Of a DNA stretch of 9,563 bases, positions 1 to 6,713 are shown piece by piece (the first letter of the stretch is position 1; each line of letters opens with the position of its first letter). The notes under the pieces were generated by a model. It did not search any database. It worked only from the letters and a program-made list of their open reading frames with translations, and was not told the DNA's origin. The stretch is from Candidatus Shapirobacteria bacterium CG06_land_8_20_14_3_00_40_12. GTDB lineage: Bacteria; Patescibacteriota; Microgenomatia; UBA12405. Where the stretch lies: assembly GCA_002780135.1 (NCBI GenBank), contig PEWA01000053.1, positions 1-9,563 of the forward strand. The letters run 5' to 3'. Made by a program: the position numbers and the translations under genes.

Positions 1-2
1 CT

Positions 3-656
3 AGTGGCCAAATGACCACTGATGGGTACATTACATACGTTCAATCGGGTAAACCGAATGAGCGTCGGGTAAGTGGACACGTTGCTGAAGGGCAAGTATT
101 AGTATGCACAGCATACCGTACCCTCTTCCGCGGTGAACTCCTGGACAACGGCGTAGTGATGACTATCACCGGCCCTCTGTCTTTGGACGAAAACCCCATC
201 AATCTGGTTGACGGCGCCTGCACCCTCGTTTCCGCATCAACCACCCAGGCTAAGTTGGATTCCATGTGGATCGACTTTTGTCGTGGAGACAAGAAAGCTG
301 ATGGCACTTGGTGGAGCTACCAACCTTGGGCTCTTAGCCATGTCAGTGTTGGGAATTTCTATTTTCCAACCTCCACGGCAAGCTGCTTTACCGAAGCTGA
401 GGATACATTCCCCAGTTTCTTGAGCCGACCCGCCCAAGCTCCTGCCCCCTCGGCCGATAACCGCACCACAACCGGTGTCGGTTTATCATTGCCCTTCAAG
501 GCTGGTACGCCCGTTTTGGGATATAAAATCGTCCTCAATGACGGAACCGTCTACAATCAATGTTTTCTGGCTAACCCCAGCGTTGACGGAATAGTCACTG
601 ACGGTGTTATATACCCATGGCCTACTGAGGTCACCAACACCCCTGCTTGCAAGTAG
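3..656 (+). CDS. Unrecognised, probably exported protein (5' end outside window)
   Basis: The reading frame is open from the first bases of the window, so the ATG at 12 need not be the true start; no Shine-Dalgarno sequence can be seen before it, and I read this as the C-terminal part of a longer gene. From that ATG there are 214 residues ending in two consecutive TAG codons (654-659). The protein is rich in Gly, Thr, Ser, Pro and aromatic residues, has six cysteines (for example GACTL, DFCRGD, NQCFL and the C-terminal PACK), few charged residues and no membrane segment in the visible part. That composition suits an extracellular or disulphide-containing beta-rich domain, but I recognise no family. 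The stretch PAQAPAPSA (about residues 141-149) looks like a linker between two domains. The DNA is richer in G+C and lacks the C-over-G strand bias seen further right, which may indicate a different origin. Confidence 0.65.
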   Translation, partial: SGQMTTDGYITYVQSGKPNERRVSGHVAEGQVLVCTAYRTLFRGELLDNGVVMTITGPLSLDENPINLVDGACTLVSASTTQAKLDSMWIDFCRGDKKADGTWWSYQPWALSHVSVGNFYFPTSTASCFTEAEDTFPSFLSRPAQAPAPSADNRTTTGVGLSLPFKAGTPVLGYKIVLNDGTVYNQCFLANPSVDGIVTDGVIYPWPTEVTNTPACK

Positions 657-680
657 TAGCCACCTCTTCCTTTAACCCCC

Positions 681-720
681 TCCGCGGGAACCTCTGATCA
701 CTAGATCAAGTTCCCGCGGA
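681..720. repeat. Strong hairpin: 11-bp perfect inverted repeat with nested palindrome
   Basis: TCCGCGGGAAC (681-691) is exactly complementary to GTTCCCGCGGA (710-720). Inside the loop a second pair of arms, TGATC (695-699) and GATCA (704-708), closes a 4-base loop, so the structure can fold into a long stem with one internal loop. Outside it, CTTCCT (666-671) can pair with AGGAAG (725-730). It lies 24 bases after the stop of the left gene and could be its transcription terminator or a 3'-end stabiliser. No T-run follows on either strand, so it is not a canonical intrinsic terminator. It is also only about 40 bases upstream of the hammerhead ribozyme. Confidence 0.8.
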
Positions 721-744
721 AGCGAGGAAGAAAAAAAAGGAAAG

Positions 745-783
745 ATGAAGAAGAGATTAGCGTATCCCGCTAAGCGGGACTGA
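745..783 (+). other. Possible 12-codon leader ORF running into the ribozyme
   Basis: ATG at 745 is preceded by the purine-rich AAGGAAAG and opens a frame for MKKRLAYPAKRD, ending with a TGA at 781-783 that lies inside the ribozyme core CUGAUGA. Ribosomes reading it would pass through the 5' strand of stem III, the cleavage site and all of stem I. The frame is short and much of its sequence is dictated by the ribozyme, so it may be chance. I record it because the SD-like purines sit at the right place and no comparable signal precedes the downstream gene. Confidence 0.25.
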
Positions 784-816
784 TGAGACTTCCGAAACTT
801 CGGTAAGTCGAAACGC
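760..816 (+). ncRNA. Hammerhead self-cleaving ribozyme (type III topology)
   Basis: All invariant core positions are present: CUGAUGA (780-786), GAAA (810-813) and the cleavage triplet GUA (762-764). Stem I is UCCCGC (765-770) paired to GCGGGA (774-779) with a UAA triloop. Stem II is GACUU CCGA (787-795) paired with UCGG (800-803) and AAGUC (805-809), with a bulged U804 and an AACU loop; its first pair is the usual G-C. Stem III is open and short: G760-C816, C761-G815, G762-C814, U763-A813. Stems I and II are closed and the ends lie in stem III, so the topology is type III. Cleavage is predicted between A764 and U765. The element is on the coding strand of the next gene, whose ATG is at 821, so cleavage would give that mRNA a 5'-OH end capped by stem I. 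Weak points are the 4-bp stem III and A instead of C at the cleavage site, though NUH sites including GUA are known to be active. Confidence 0.9.
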
Positions 817-820
817 CCCA

Positions 821-1699
821 ATGAAAAACCAAAACCAAAAACCAATCGTCTCGGTGTACATGCCGGTCTTTAATGCCGCTCCCTACCTACCTCAAGCCAT
901 TGAAAGTGTTCTCAACCAAACTTACTCCAACTTTGAATTTATCATTATCGACGATGCTTCTACCGACTCATCCTGGAAAATCATTAAATCCTACGCTAGC
1001 CTCGATAAACGTATCAAAGTCCGTCGAAACTCTATCAATCTGGGTGTATCGCTGACCAGCAACATTGCTATCTCCCTTGTCAGAGGATCCTTTCTTGCCC
1101 GCATTGACGCTGATGATGTTGCTCTATCCGACCGTCTGGAAAAACAACTTTCCTATTTAAAATCAAATCCCAGCATTGTTGCCGTTGGCGGTCAATGTGT
1201 CTGTATCGATGCTGACAATAAAGTTATTGGTTACAAAAAGTTTCCTATCGACCCACAAAAACTTAAAGAAATGTTTTTTTGGGCCATTCCCCTCCAGCAA
1301 CCCACCATAATGGTTAATCTAAATTTACTTCCTAAAAACTTTACCTGGTATGACCGCACTAAATCCAGCGCCGAAGAGGTAAATCTTATGTTTAGGTTCC
1401 TTAAATACGGCCAGCTGGCTAATCTTCCGAACTACATTCTTTTTTATCGCCAACTTCCCGGATCTCTCTCCCGCCGTAATCCCAAAAATACTTTTTTTCT
1501 CACTCTCCAAAGCCGTCTTGTCGCCGTTAAAAAAGGTTTTCAACCCTCTTTTAAGGCTGTTGTCCTTAATATTGCTCAAATATTAATCATTTCTGTCCTT
1601 CCCAATCCGGCCATCAATAGCCTTTGGAACATAATCCGCGGAATTTCTGCCAATGATTCACAGTATCAACTTGGAAGCTTGGCTTCGGCTAAAGTATAA
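821..1699 (+). CDS. Family 2 (GT-A fold) glycosyltransferase
   Basis: This 292-residue protein transfers a sugar from a nucleotide-sugar donor, probably at the cytoplasmic face of the membrane. The N-terminus is typical of the GT2 superfamily: VSVYMPVFNAAPYL (about 10-23), the nucleotide-binding IIDDAS (42-47), NLGVS (73-77) and the metal-binding DxD motif in RIDADD (DAD at 96-98). The C-terminal third is more hydrophobic (about 245-262), suggesting membrane association. Donor and acceptor cannot be told from sequence. The start at 821 gives the usual short lead-in to the first beta strand. There is no Shine-Dalgarno sequence; the ATG follows the hammerhead ribozyme by four bases and is itself followed by an A-rich, unstructured stretch that may help ribosome entry. 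The large membrane protein begins six bases after the stop, so the two probably serve one surface-glycan pathway. Confidence 0.92.
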   Translation: MKNQNQKPIVSVYMPVFNAAPYLPQAIESVLNQTYSNFEFIIIDDASTDSSWKIIKSYASLDKRIKVRRNSINLGVSLTSNIAISLVRGSFLARIDADDVALSDRLEKQLSYLKSNPSIVAVGGQCVCIDADNKVIGYKKFPIDPQKLKEMFFWAIPLQQPTIMVNLNLLPKNFTWYDRTKSSAEEVNLMFRFLKYGQLANLPNYILFYRQLPGSLSRRNPKNTFFLTLQSRLVAVKKGFQPSFKAVVLNIAQILIISVLPNPAINSLWNIIRGISANDSQYQLGSLASAKV

Positions 1700-1700
1700 T
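1671..1700 (+). promoter_or_regulatory. Predicted promoter for the large membrane protein
   Basis: TTGGAA (1671-1676) and a perfect TATAAT (1695-1700) are separated by 18 bases. The -10 box contains the stop codon of the glycosyltransferase, and its end is only five bases from the ATG at 1706, so transcription would begin at or within a base or two of the start codon and the mRNA would be leaderless. No ribosome binding site is present, consistent with this. The gene may also be read from upstream as an operon with the glycosyltransferase. Confidence 0.5.
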
Positions 1701-1705
1701 TAAGA

Positions 1706-4318
1706 ATGCCTGCCCTGCATTGGATCCGAAAACACACCCAAATACTCATACTTACCCTCATTGTTTCCCTCCTTTGTATTAAAAACTATACCCCAGGCAC
1801 CTACCTCATCGGCTGGGACAACCTCATGCCGGAACTAAACATCTGGCTGAACTTAAAAAGATCCCTTTTGGCGGTCTGGCAACAATATCAGGGTCTGGGT
1901 CTCGTTGGCGGTATGGGTCATGCCACCGATTTTATCCGTCAACTCTTGATCTTACCTTTTACCCTAATTCTCCCCAACAGTTTAATTCGCTATCTCTGGC
2001 ACTTTGCCATGATTTATCTCGGTACATTTGGCGTCTATTTTGGCCTCAAAGAAACCTTTCCTAAACCCCTTATTGCTTTTTGCTCGGCTCTTTTTTATCT
2101 ATTAAATTTCGGATCAATTCAATATTTTTGGGTCCCCTTTGAACCATTTTCCACCTTTTGGGGATTTTTCCCTTGGCTTATTTTTTCTCTGGAAAACTAC
2201 CTTTCAAAACCATCACCCAAAAACCTAAAAATCTTCCTTTTATTAAATATTTTGGCCATTCCTAGTTTCTACATTCAAACCATTTTCATCGTTTATTTGC
2301 TCTGTATTTTTACGTTATTATTTTGCCACTTTCTCTGTCACCCCAAATTTACTTCAATTAAAAAAAGTTTTATTACTTTCACCCTTATTATTACCGTTAA
2401 TGCCTTTTGGCTCCTTCCTTTTACCTACTTCCTAAAAAACAATCTTGCCGCTCCCCGTCAAGCCTATGGCAACCTCATGGCCACTCAAGAAACCCTAAAT
2501 CGAAACCAACTCCGGGGTACCCTTTCTGACTTTGCCCTTCTTCGCAGTTACTACTATGATTTCCCCGCCAGTGACAGCTACTTAATGGCCCCATGGATTA
2601 ACCACTTCTCTAATTTCTACTTCCTTATTTGTGGCTACTTTCTCTTTGTTCTTGTCATTATTGGCCTAATTTCCCCATTGTTTAAAAAAAACGAAAGAAC
2701 ACCTTTTTCTCTTTTTATCGTTTTTCTATTTTTAATATCTTGTATTGCTCTCTTAACCACTACTACACCCTTCTCCCAAATTAACTCCTTCTTCCGCCAA
2801 TTTTCCTTTCTTGATCAAGTTTTTCGTTCTCCATGGACAAAATTTGTGGTTCCGACAATATTTTCCTTCACTCTGCTTTCTGCTCACGGCCTCGACACAC
2901 TCATCAAACTTTTTACTTCAATAAAGTACTCCAAAACTTCCACCCCCTTATTTATTTCTTCCCTTTTCCTAATTGTCTTGGGTTCCTTAACCTTTCCCTC
3001 TTTTCTCGGTCAATATATTTCCCCTAAGATGAGAAACGTCATTCCCAGTGAATACCTTAAACTCTTCCGATTTTTCAACCAACTTCCTGCCACCGGCCGA
3101 ATTGCCATTTTCCCTCAGGGTTCGTTTTGGGGCTGGACTAATTACAAGTGGAAAACTAGTGGTTCCGGTTTCCTTTGGTATTCTCTCCCCCAACCTATTC
3201 TTGACCGAGCGTTTGACGTTTGGAACCTAAAAAACGAACAATACTACTGGGAGCTAACTTCCGCTATTCAACAGAGAAACCCGCTGGCCCTACAAAGTAT
3301 TTTTGACAAGTACTCCATCGAATATGTTGTTTTTGACAATAATGTCTTTTTTCCGGACGAAAAAATCTACTCAAAATTATCTACCCCAACCAAAGAATTG
3401 TTAACCCTTGTCCCAGGGCTCAAACTGATTACTACTTTTAATCGTCTAGTCATCTTCCAGTACCAAAATCCCACCAAATTATTCGAAATATCAACCATAA
3501 TTGATACTCCACCGATCACCACCTTTCAAAACAATTTCCCCATTCCCACCGACCTCAATTTTTCTCAGGCTATCAAACCCAACAGTCACAGTCCACTTGA
3601 AAATCCCAAAACCATTGTCGTTTCTGATTCATTTGATAGTTTCTTCCATCTCGAAAACAAACTTTCTCACAATCTTCTTGGTTTTAATTTCCCCACTTTA
3701 AGTTTTGATCGGGACTATCTGTTAAAAATTGACAGCCGAAACCTTAAGGGCTATCCCCTCACTGTTTCTGTCTTTGACGACAATTCCCACTTCAAGTTCC
3801 TATTTTCCAAGCTCAACCAAAATAGTGATTGGCGAAGTCAATATTACCTTATTCCAAAAATGGAAAAAAAATCCTTTGATCTCGGACTAACAGTTCTGTT
3901 TGATAATTCCGGTTTTAATCAAATCCCTTCCAGTAATGATCTAAGGGAGCCGTTAATCATTCCCTACAACAGCCAAACCGATTTAATTGAACAATATCGG
4001 TCCCCACCCCGAAATTATCTTAATTCCAGCAATCATACTTTTTTTTATCAAACCAAAACCAGCGACCAAAATCAAAAGTATTTAGTGTTACCCCAAAGTC
4101 ATGACTCCGGCTGGATTGCCTTTCATCTTGATAAACTTATCCCCCGCTTTCTTCAACATCTAACCATTAACAATTGGGCCAATGGCTGGAATATCGAAAA
4201 CGTTAACAACCAAACTATCTACATCCTTTTTTGGCCTCAGCTTCTCGAGTTCCTCGGTTTCGGTCTCCTGTTTACAATCCCACTTCTAATATCCCGTTGG
4301 CATACTGGTGCAAAATAG
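1706..4318 (+). CDS. Large multi-spanning membrane protein, GT-C/YfhO-type glycosyltransferase-like
   Basis: The protein has 870 residues. I see about twelve hydrophobic segments, roughly at 11-27, 79-95, 98-116, 121-140, 146-162, 173-212 (two), 220-242, 302-325, 334-352, 376-396 and 414-434, then a soluble, probably external domain of about 400 residues and a last membrane helix near 848-864. GWDN (36-39) in the first external loop resembles the acidic loop motif of GT-C enzymes, which use polyprenyl-phosphate sugars. Near the C-terminus SHDSGW resembles the HxGW-like signature seen before the last helix in YfhO-type and arabinofuranosyltransferase-like proteins. I infer transfer of a lipid-linked sugar to an external acceptor such as a surface polymer. 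The preceding GT2 gene supports a glycan role. The 3' end overlaps a small opposite-strand gene by 47 bases. The fold class is fairly secure; substrate and catalytic activity are not shown. Confidence 0.7.
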   Translation: MPALHWIRKHTQILILTLIVSLLCIKNYTPGTYLIGWDNLMPELNIWLNLKRSLLAVWQQYQGLGLVGGMGHATDFIRQLLILPFTLILPNSLIRYLWHFAMIYLGTFGVYFGLKETFPKPLIAFCSALFYLLNFGSIQYFWVPFEPFSTFWGFFPWLIFSLENYLSKPSPKNLKIFLLLNILAIPSFYIQTIFIVYLLCIFTLLFCHFLCHPKFTSIKKSFITFTLIITVNAFWLLPFTYFLKNNLAAPRQAYGNLMATQETLNRNQLRGTLSDFALLRSYYYDFPASDSYLMAPWINHFSNFYFLICGYFLFVLVIIGLISPLFKKNERTPFSLFIVFLFLISCIALLTTTTPFSQINSFFRQFSFLDQVFRSPWTKFVVPTIFSFTLLSAHGLDTLIKLFTSIKYSKTSTPLFISSLFLIVLGSLTFPSFLGQYISPKMRNVIPSEYLKLFRFFNQLPATGRIAIFPQGSFWGWTNYKWKTSGSGFLWYSLPQPILDRAFDVWNLKNEQYYWELTSAIQQRNPLALQSIFDKYSIEYVVFDNNVFFPDEKIYSKLSTPTKELLTLVPGLKLITTFNRLVIFQYQNPTKLFEISTIIDTPPITTFQNNFPIPTDLNFSQAIKPNSHSPLENPKTIVVSDSFDSFFHLENKLSHNLLGFNFPTLSFDRDYLLKIDSRNLKGYPLTVSVFDDNSHFKFLFSKLNQNSDWRSQYYLIPKMEKKSFDLGLTVLFDNSGFNQIPSSNDLREPLIIPYNSQTDLIEQYRSPPRNYLNSSNHTFFYQTKTSDQNQKYLVLPQSHDSGWIAFHLDKLIPRFLQHLTINNWANGWNIENVNNQTIYILFWPQLLEFLGFGLLFTIPLLISRWHTGAK

Positions 4319-4457
4319 CCGACATCAAAGTTTGATAAGGTAGGCCGTTTTTGGCCGCTTTTATTTTCAGTTTATTCCAATCACTTTCCGACATTCTGAT
4401 ATTGACGTTTTTGGACTTTAATATTTTTTTTCGCTTATTTGATTTTATTTTTTTCAT
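4272..4457 (-). CDS. Ribbon-helix-helix (CopG-type) antitoxin-like repressor, no toxin partner
   Basis: This 61-residue protein has a lysine-rich N-terminus (1-17), then VNIRMSESDWNKLKIKAAKN (18-37) and GLPYQTLMSAILHQYANG (38-55). That is the pattern of CopG-family antitoxins: a short beta strand for DNA contact, a first helix, the GIPYQTLI-like turn and a second helix. Such proteins dimerise, bind their own promoter and usually neutralise a RelE- or BrnT-type toxin encoded next to them. Here no toxin-sized reading frame is adjacent: the 3' end overlaps the large membrane gene tail to tail by 47 bases, and the upstream side holds a divergent ATP-grasp gene. It could be an orphan antitoxin, a stand-alone repressor, or the remnant of a toxin-antitoxin pair. 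The gene has its own promoter and a probable operator (4467-4495). Confidence 0.8.
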   Translation of the reverse strand: MKKIKSNKRKKILKSKNVNIRMSESDWNKLKIKAAKNGLPYQTLMSAILHQYANGILEVGL

Positions 4458-4466
4458 TATATTTCT

Positions 4467-4495
4467 ATATTATGACATTGTATATTAATTGTCAA
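4467..4495 (-). promoter_or_regulatory. Promoter with overlapping inverted-repeat operator for the antitoxin-like gene
   Basis: Reading the minus strand, a perfect TTGACA (4495-4490) is followed after 17 bases by TAATAT (4472-4467), nine bases before the ATG at 4457. An exact inverted repeat TGACA-N12-TGTCA (4473-4494) spans the spacer and covers most of the -35 box, which is where a dimeric ribbon-helix-helix repressor would bind to shut off its own gene. The transcript leader would be at most a few bases. Operator function is inferred. Confidence 0.55.
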
Positions 4496-4506
4496 TTTTT
4501 GTTTTC

Positions 4507-4534
4507 TTGCATTTTTGAAAATAATCCTTATAGT
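4507..4534 (+). promoter_or_regulatory. Predicted promoter for the ATP-grasp ligase gene
   Basis: TATAGT (4529-4534) differs from the -10 consensus at one base and lies eight bases before the ATG at 4543; a weak -35 candidate, TTGCAT (4507-4512), is 16 bases further upstream. The predicted start of transcription falls on or next to the ATG, so the message would be leaderless or nearly so; no Shine-Dalgarno sequence is present. It is divergent from the antitoxin promoter, and the repressor site at 4473-4494 is close enough to influence both. Confidence 0.4.
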
Positions 4535-4542
4535 TTTTTTAC

Positions 4543-5547
4543 ATGAACGATTTAAAAATCGCCATTCTCTACTCTGACGCTAAACGGGAATATTTTCCCA
4601 CTGAGGACCAGTATATTTCTGAATATGAATGTAAAGAACGGGCCGAAATGATTGCCCATAACCTCTCGGCCATGAAAATTACCGCTGCCACCTTTCCCGG
4701 AGATGATCAATTAACCGTTAATTTAAAAAAATTTTCTCCCAATTTTGCCATCAATTTGGTTGATTCCGTTTACGGCCAGGAATATCTTCAGGCCACCATT
4801 CCCGCCATTCTCGAACTCCTCAAAATTCCCTACACCGGCACCGCCATGATGGGTCTTACCATTACTACCAATAAATATTTTAATAAAAATCTCTTGGAGC
4901 AATACGGCCTGACTACTCCTAAATATCAACTTATTACCAATCCCACCGATGTTATCGACCCGGCTCTGGATTTCCCTCTCATTGCCAAACTCAATGAGGT
5001 CCATGGTTCTCTAGAAATTCAGGAAAACTCAATTTCCGACAACGAAAAAGATCTGCGGTCAAAAATTTCCTCTCTGATGAATACCTACCACCAACCGGTT
5101 TTAATCGAAGAGTATGTCGCCGGCCGGGAAGTTACTGCCATAGTTCTTGAGGGCGCCAACACCAAAGTTTATGCCGCCGAAAAAATTTTTAATCCGGAAA
5201 AATTCAAACAAAAATATCAGATAGTTACCTTTGATGACAATTTCCGCGACCCGGATAACCTCGCTTATGGTTATCAAAAATACGAACTTCCTCCCCGGGC
5301 CCAACTCCAGGTGAAAAAAGCTTTTGAAATACTAAAAATGGATGACTACGCCAAATTTGATCTCCGGGTCGATGCCTCCGGTCGTCACTACTTTATTGAT
5401 TGCAACGCCAATCCGGCCATCGGTCCCAAAGACTGCGCCATCAGTAATATTCTTAAACTCTACGATATTTCCTTTGAAGAAATTCTTAAACGGATTATCA
5501 AAAATACTCTCAATGGTCAGGCCGCTGACTTCAAAGAACTTGCTTAA
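4543..5547 (+). CDS. D-alanine-D-alanine ligase-like ATP-grasp enzyme
   Basis: The 334-residue protein has the Ddl layout. An N-terminal domain ends in the family motif IPYTGT (95-100) followed by TTNKYFNKNLL (108-118). The ATP-grasp part has the glycine-loop region IAKLNEVHGS (147-156), the EEYVAGREV strand (189-197) and the metal-binding RVD (275-277) and IDCNANP (285-291). In E. coli DdlB the corresponding metal ligands are Asp, Glu and Asn; here Glu is replaced by Asp286, while Asp277 and Asn288 are kept. The usual PGMT and following Ser-Leu of the D-Ala site are replaced by PAIGPKDC. The enzyme therefore probably forms an ATP-dependent amide bond, but its substrate may not be D-Ala; peptidoglycan precursor synthesis is the default guess. 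Its last 17 bases overlap the 3' end of glyA. Confidence 0.75.
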   Translation: MNDLKIAILYSDAKREYFPTEDQYISEYECKERAEMIAHNLSAMKITAATFPGDDQLTVNLKKFSPNFAINLVDSVYGQEYLQATIPAILELLKIPYTGTAMMGLTITTNKYFNKNLLEQYGLTTPKYQLITNPTDVIDPALDFPLIAKLNEVHGSLEIQENSISDNEKDLRSKISSLMNTYHQPVLIEEYVAGREVTAIVLEGANTKVYAAEKIFNPEKFKQKYQIVTFDDNFRDPDNLAYGYQKYELPPRAQLQVKKAFEILKMDDYAKFDLRVDASGRHYFIDCNANPAIGPKDCAISNILKLYDISFEEILKRIIKNTLNGQAADFKELA

Positions 5548-6694
5548 CTATTTGGGCTATTCTTTTTCCGACTTCTTCAAACTCTTTTTCCCGCCAACCT
5601 TTCGTTGTCATTGCCGGAGACCCCAATCGAATCCCTGACGGCTTAAACGGACTCCCTTTCTCTCCAGGTATAGTATTGGCATTAACCACAATTTCTTTCT
5701 CTTCCAACTTTACCGCCACCTCTTTGCCCCTTCCCACCCCGACGTCAACCAACAGAAGGTGTTTATCAGTTCCACCCGTAACTACTTTCAATCCCTCTTT
5801 CGTTAATACTTCCGCCAATTTCTTGGCATTTTTCACTACCTGCCCTGCATATTTTCTAAATTTCTCTGTTTGGATTTCCGCCAAAGCTACTGCAATGGCG
5901 GCAATTGTCTGCATATGTGGACCACCCTGTAACCCCGGAAAAACCGATTTATTTATTGCTTCTATTAAACTCTTTTTGGCAAAAATCATTGCTCCTCGAG
6001 GACCTCTTAGGGTTTTGTGGGTAGTCATGGTCACCACCTCTGCCGCCGTCCACGGACCCGTTAACACTTTTCCGGCAATCAAACCCGCCTCATGAGATAC
6101 GTCGGCCAGGTAATATGCCCCCACCGCCTTAGCTATTTCACCCATTTTTTTATAATCAATTTCCCTCGGATACGCTGTTCCTCCGGAAATAACTAATTTT
6201 GGTCGAAATATTTCTGCTTGTTCTTTTATTTGATCATAATCAAATACTTCAGTTTTTGGGTCCACCTTATAAAATTCCACTTCATAAATTTTACTGACCA
6301 AAGTAACTTTCTTATCCGTGTGCCAACCATGCGACAAGTGGCCGCCATCAGGCAAAAACATGGCCATTATTTTGTCCCCGGGGTCCAGCAACCCGTTGTA
6401 AACCGCCAAGTTTGCCTCACAACCTGAGTGCGGCTGAACATTTACTCCCCAAATGTTTTCGTTTAAATCAAATACCTCCAATGCCCGTTTTTGACACTCT
6501 GACTCGATTTGATCCATTACTCTGTTCCCTTGATAATAGCGCTTCCCGGAATACCCCTCGGCATATTTATTGGAAAGACAACTGCCCAGTGCCTTTTTAA
6601 CATTTTCCGAAATAAAATTCTCACTTGGAATCAACTGCACTTGCTCCTGCTGTCTTTTGTCTTCTTTCGCAATCAGTTCAAATATTTTATCCAT
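5531..6694 (-). CDS. glyA: Serine hydroxymethyltransferase
   Basis: A cytoplasmic PLP enzyme that converts serine plus tetrahydrofolate into glycine and 5,10-methylene-tetrahydrofolate. The 387-residue sequence has the family signatures in order: LIPSENF (21-27), NKYAEGYSGKRYY (42-54), the DGGHLSHGW segment (116-124), DVSHEAGL with the PLP-contacting Asp198 and His201, the Schiff-base lysine Lys227 in TTHKTLRGPRG, and FPGLQGGPH (252-260). It is 25-30 residues shorter than the E. coli enzyme, mostly through trimmed loops, but no catalytic motif is missing. A GAGGGG lies about 11 bases before the ATG. The 3' end converges on and overlaps the ATP-grasp gene by 17 bases, leaving no room for a terminator. 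The product methylene-tetrahydrofolate is the one-carbon donor for ThyX, whose gene is nearby but broken. Confidence 0.96.
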   Translation of the reverse strand: MDKIFELIAKEDKRQQEQVQLIPSENFISENVKKALGSCLSNKYAEGYSGKRYYQGNRVMDQIESECQKRALEVFDLNENIWGVNVQPHSGCEANLAVYNGLLDPGDKIMAMFLPDGGHLSHGWHTDKKVTLVSKIYEVEFYKVDPKTEVFDYDQIKEQAEIFRPKLVISGGTAYPREIDYKKMGEIAKAVGAYYLADVSHEAGLIAGKVLTGPWTAAEVVTMTTHKTLRGPRGAMIFAKKSLIEAINKSVFPGLQGGPHMQTIAAIAVALAEIQTEKFRKYAGQVVKNAKKLAEVLTKEGLKVVTGGTDKHLLLVDVGVGRGKEVAVKLEEKEIVVNANTIPGEKGSPFKPSGIRLGSPAMTTKGWREKEFEEVGKRIAQIVKQVL

Positions 6695-6713
6695 GGTCTA
6701 TTTTACCCCTCAT

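Noticed and set aside
681..720. Intrinsic (rho-independent) terminator for the left gene
   Set aside because: The stem is strong, but no T-run follows on the plus strand (an A-rich purine tract does) and none follows on the minus strand. Kept only as a hairpin.
4458..4542. A toxin gene beside the antitoxin-like gene
   Set aside because: The 85-base gap is AT-rich promoter DNA with no reading frame of useful length on either strand.
5074..5080. Second hammerhead core (CTGATGA)
   Set aside because: It is inside the ATP-grasp coding region with no stem II or GAAA downstream; a chance match.
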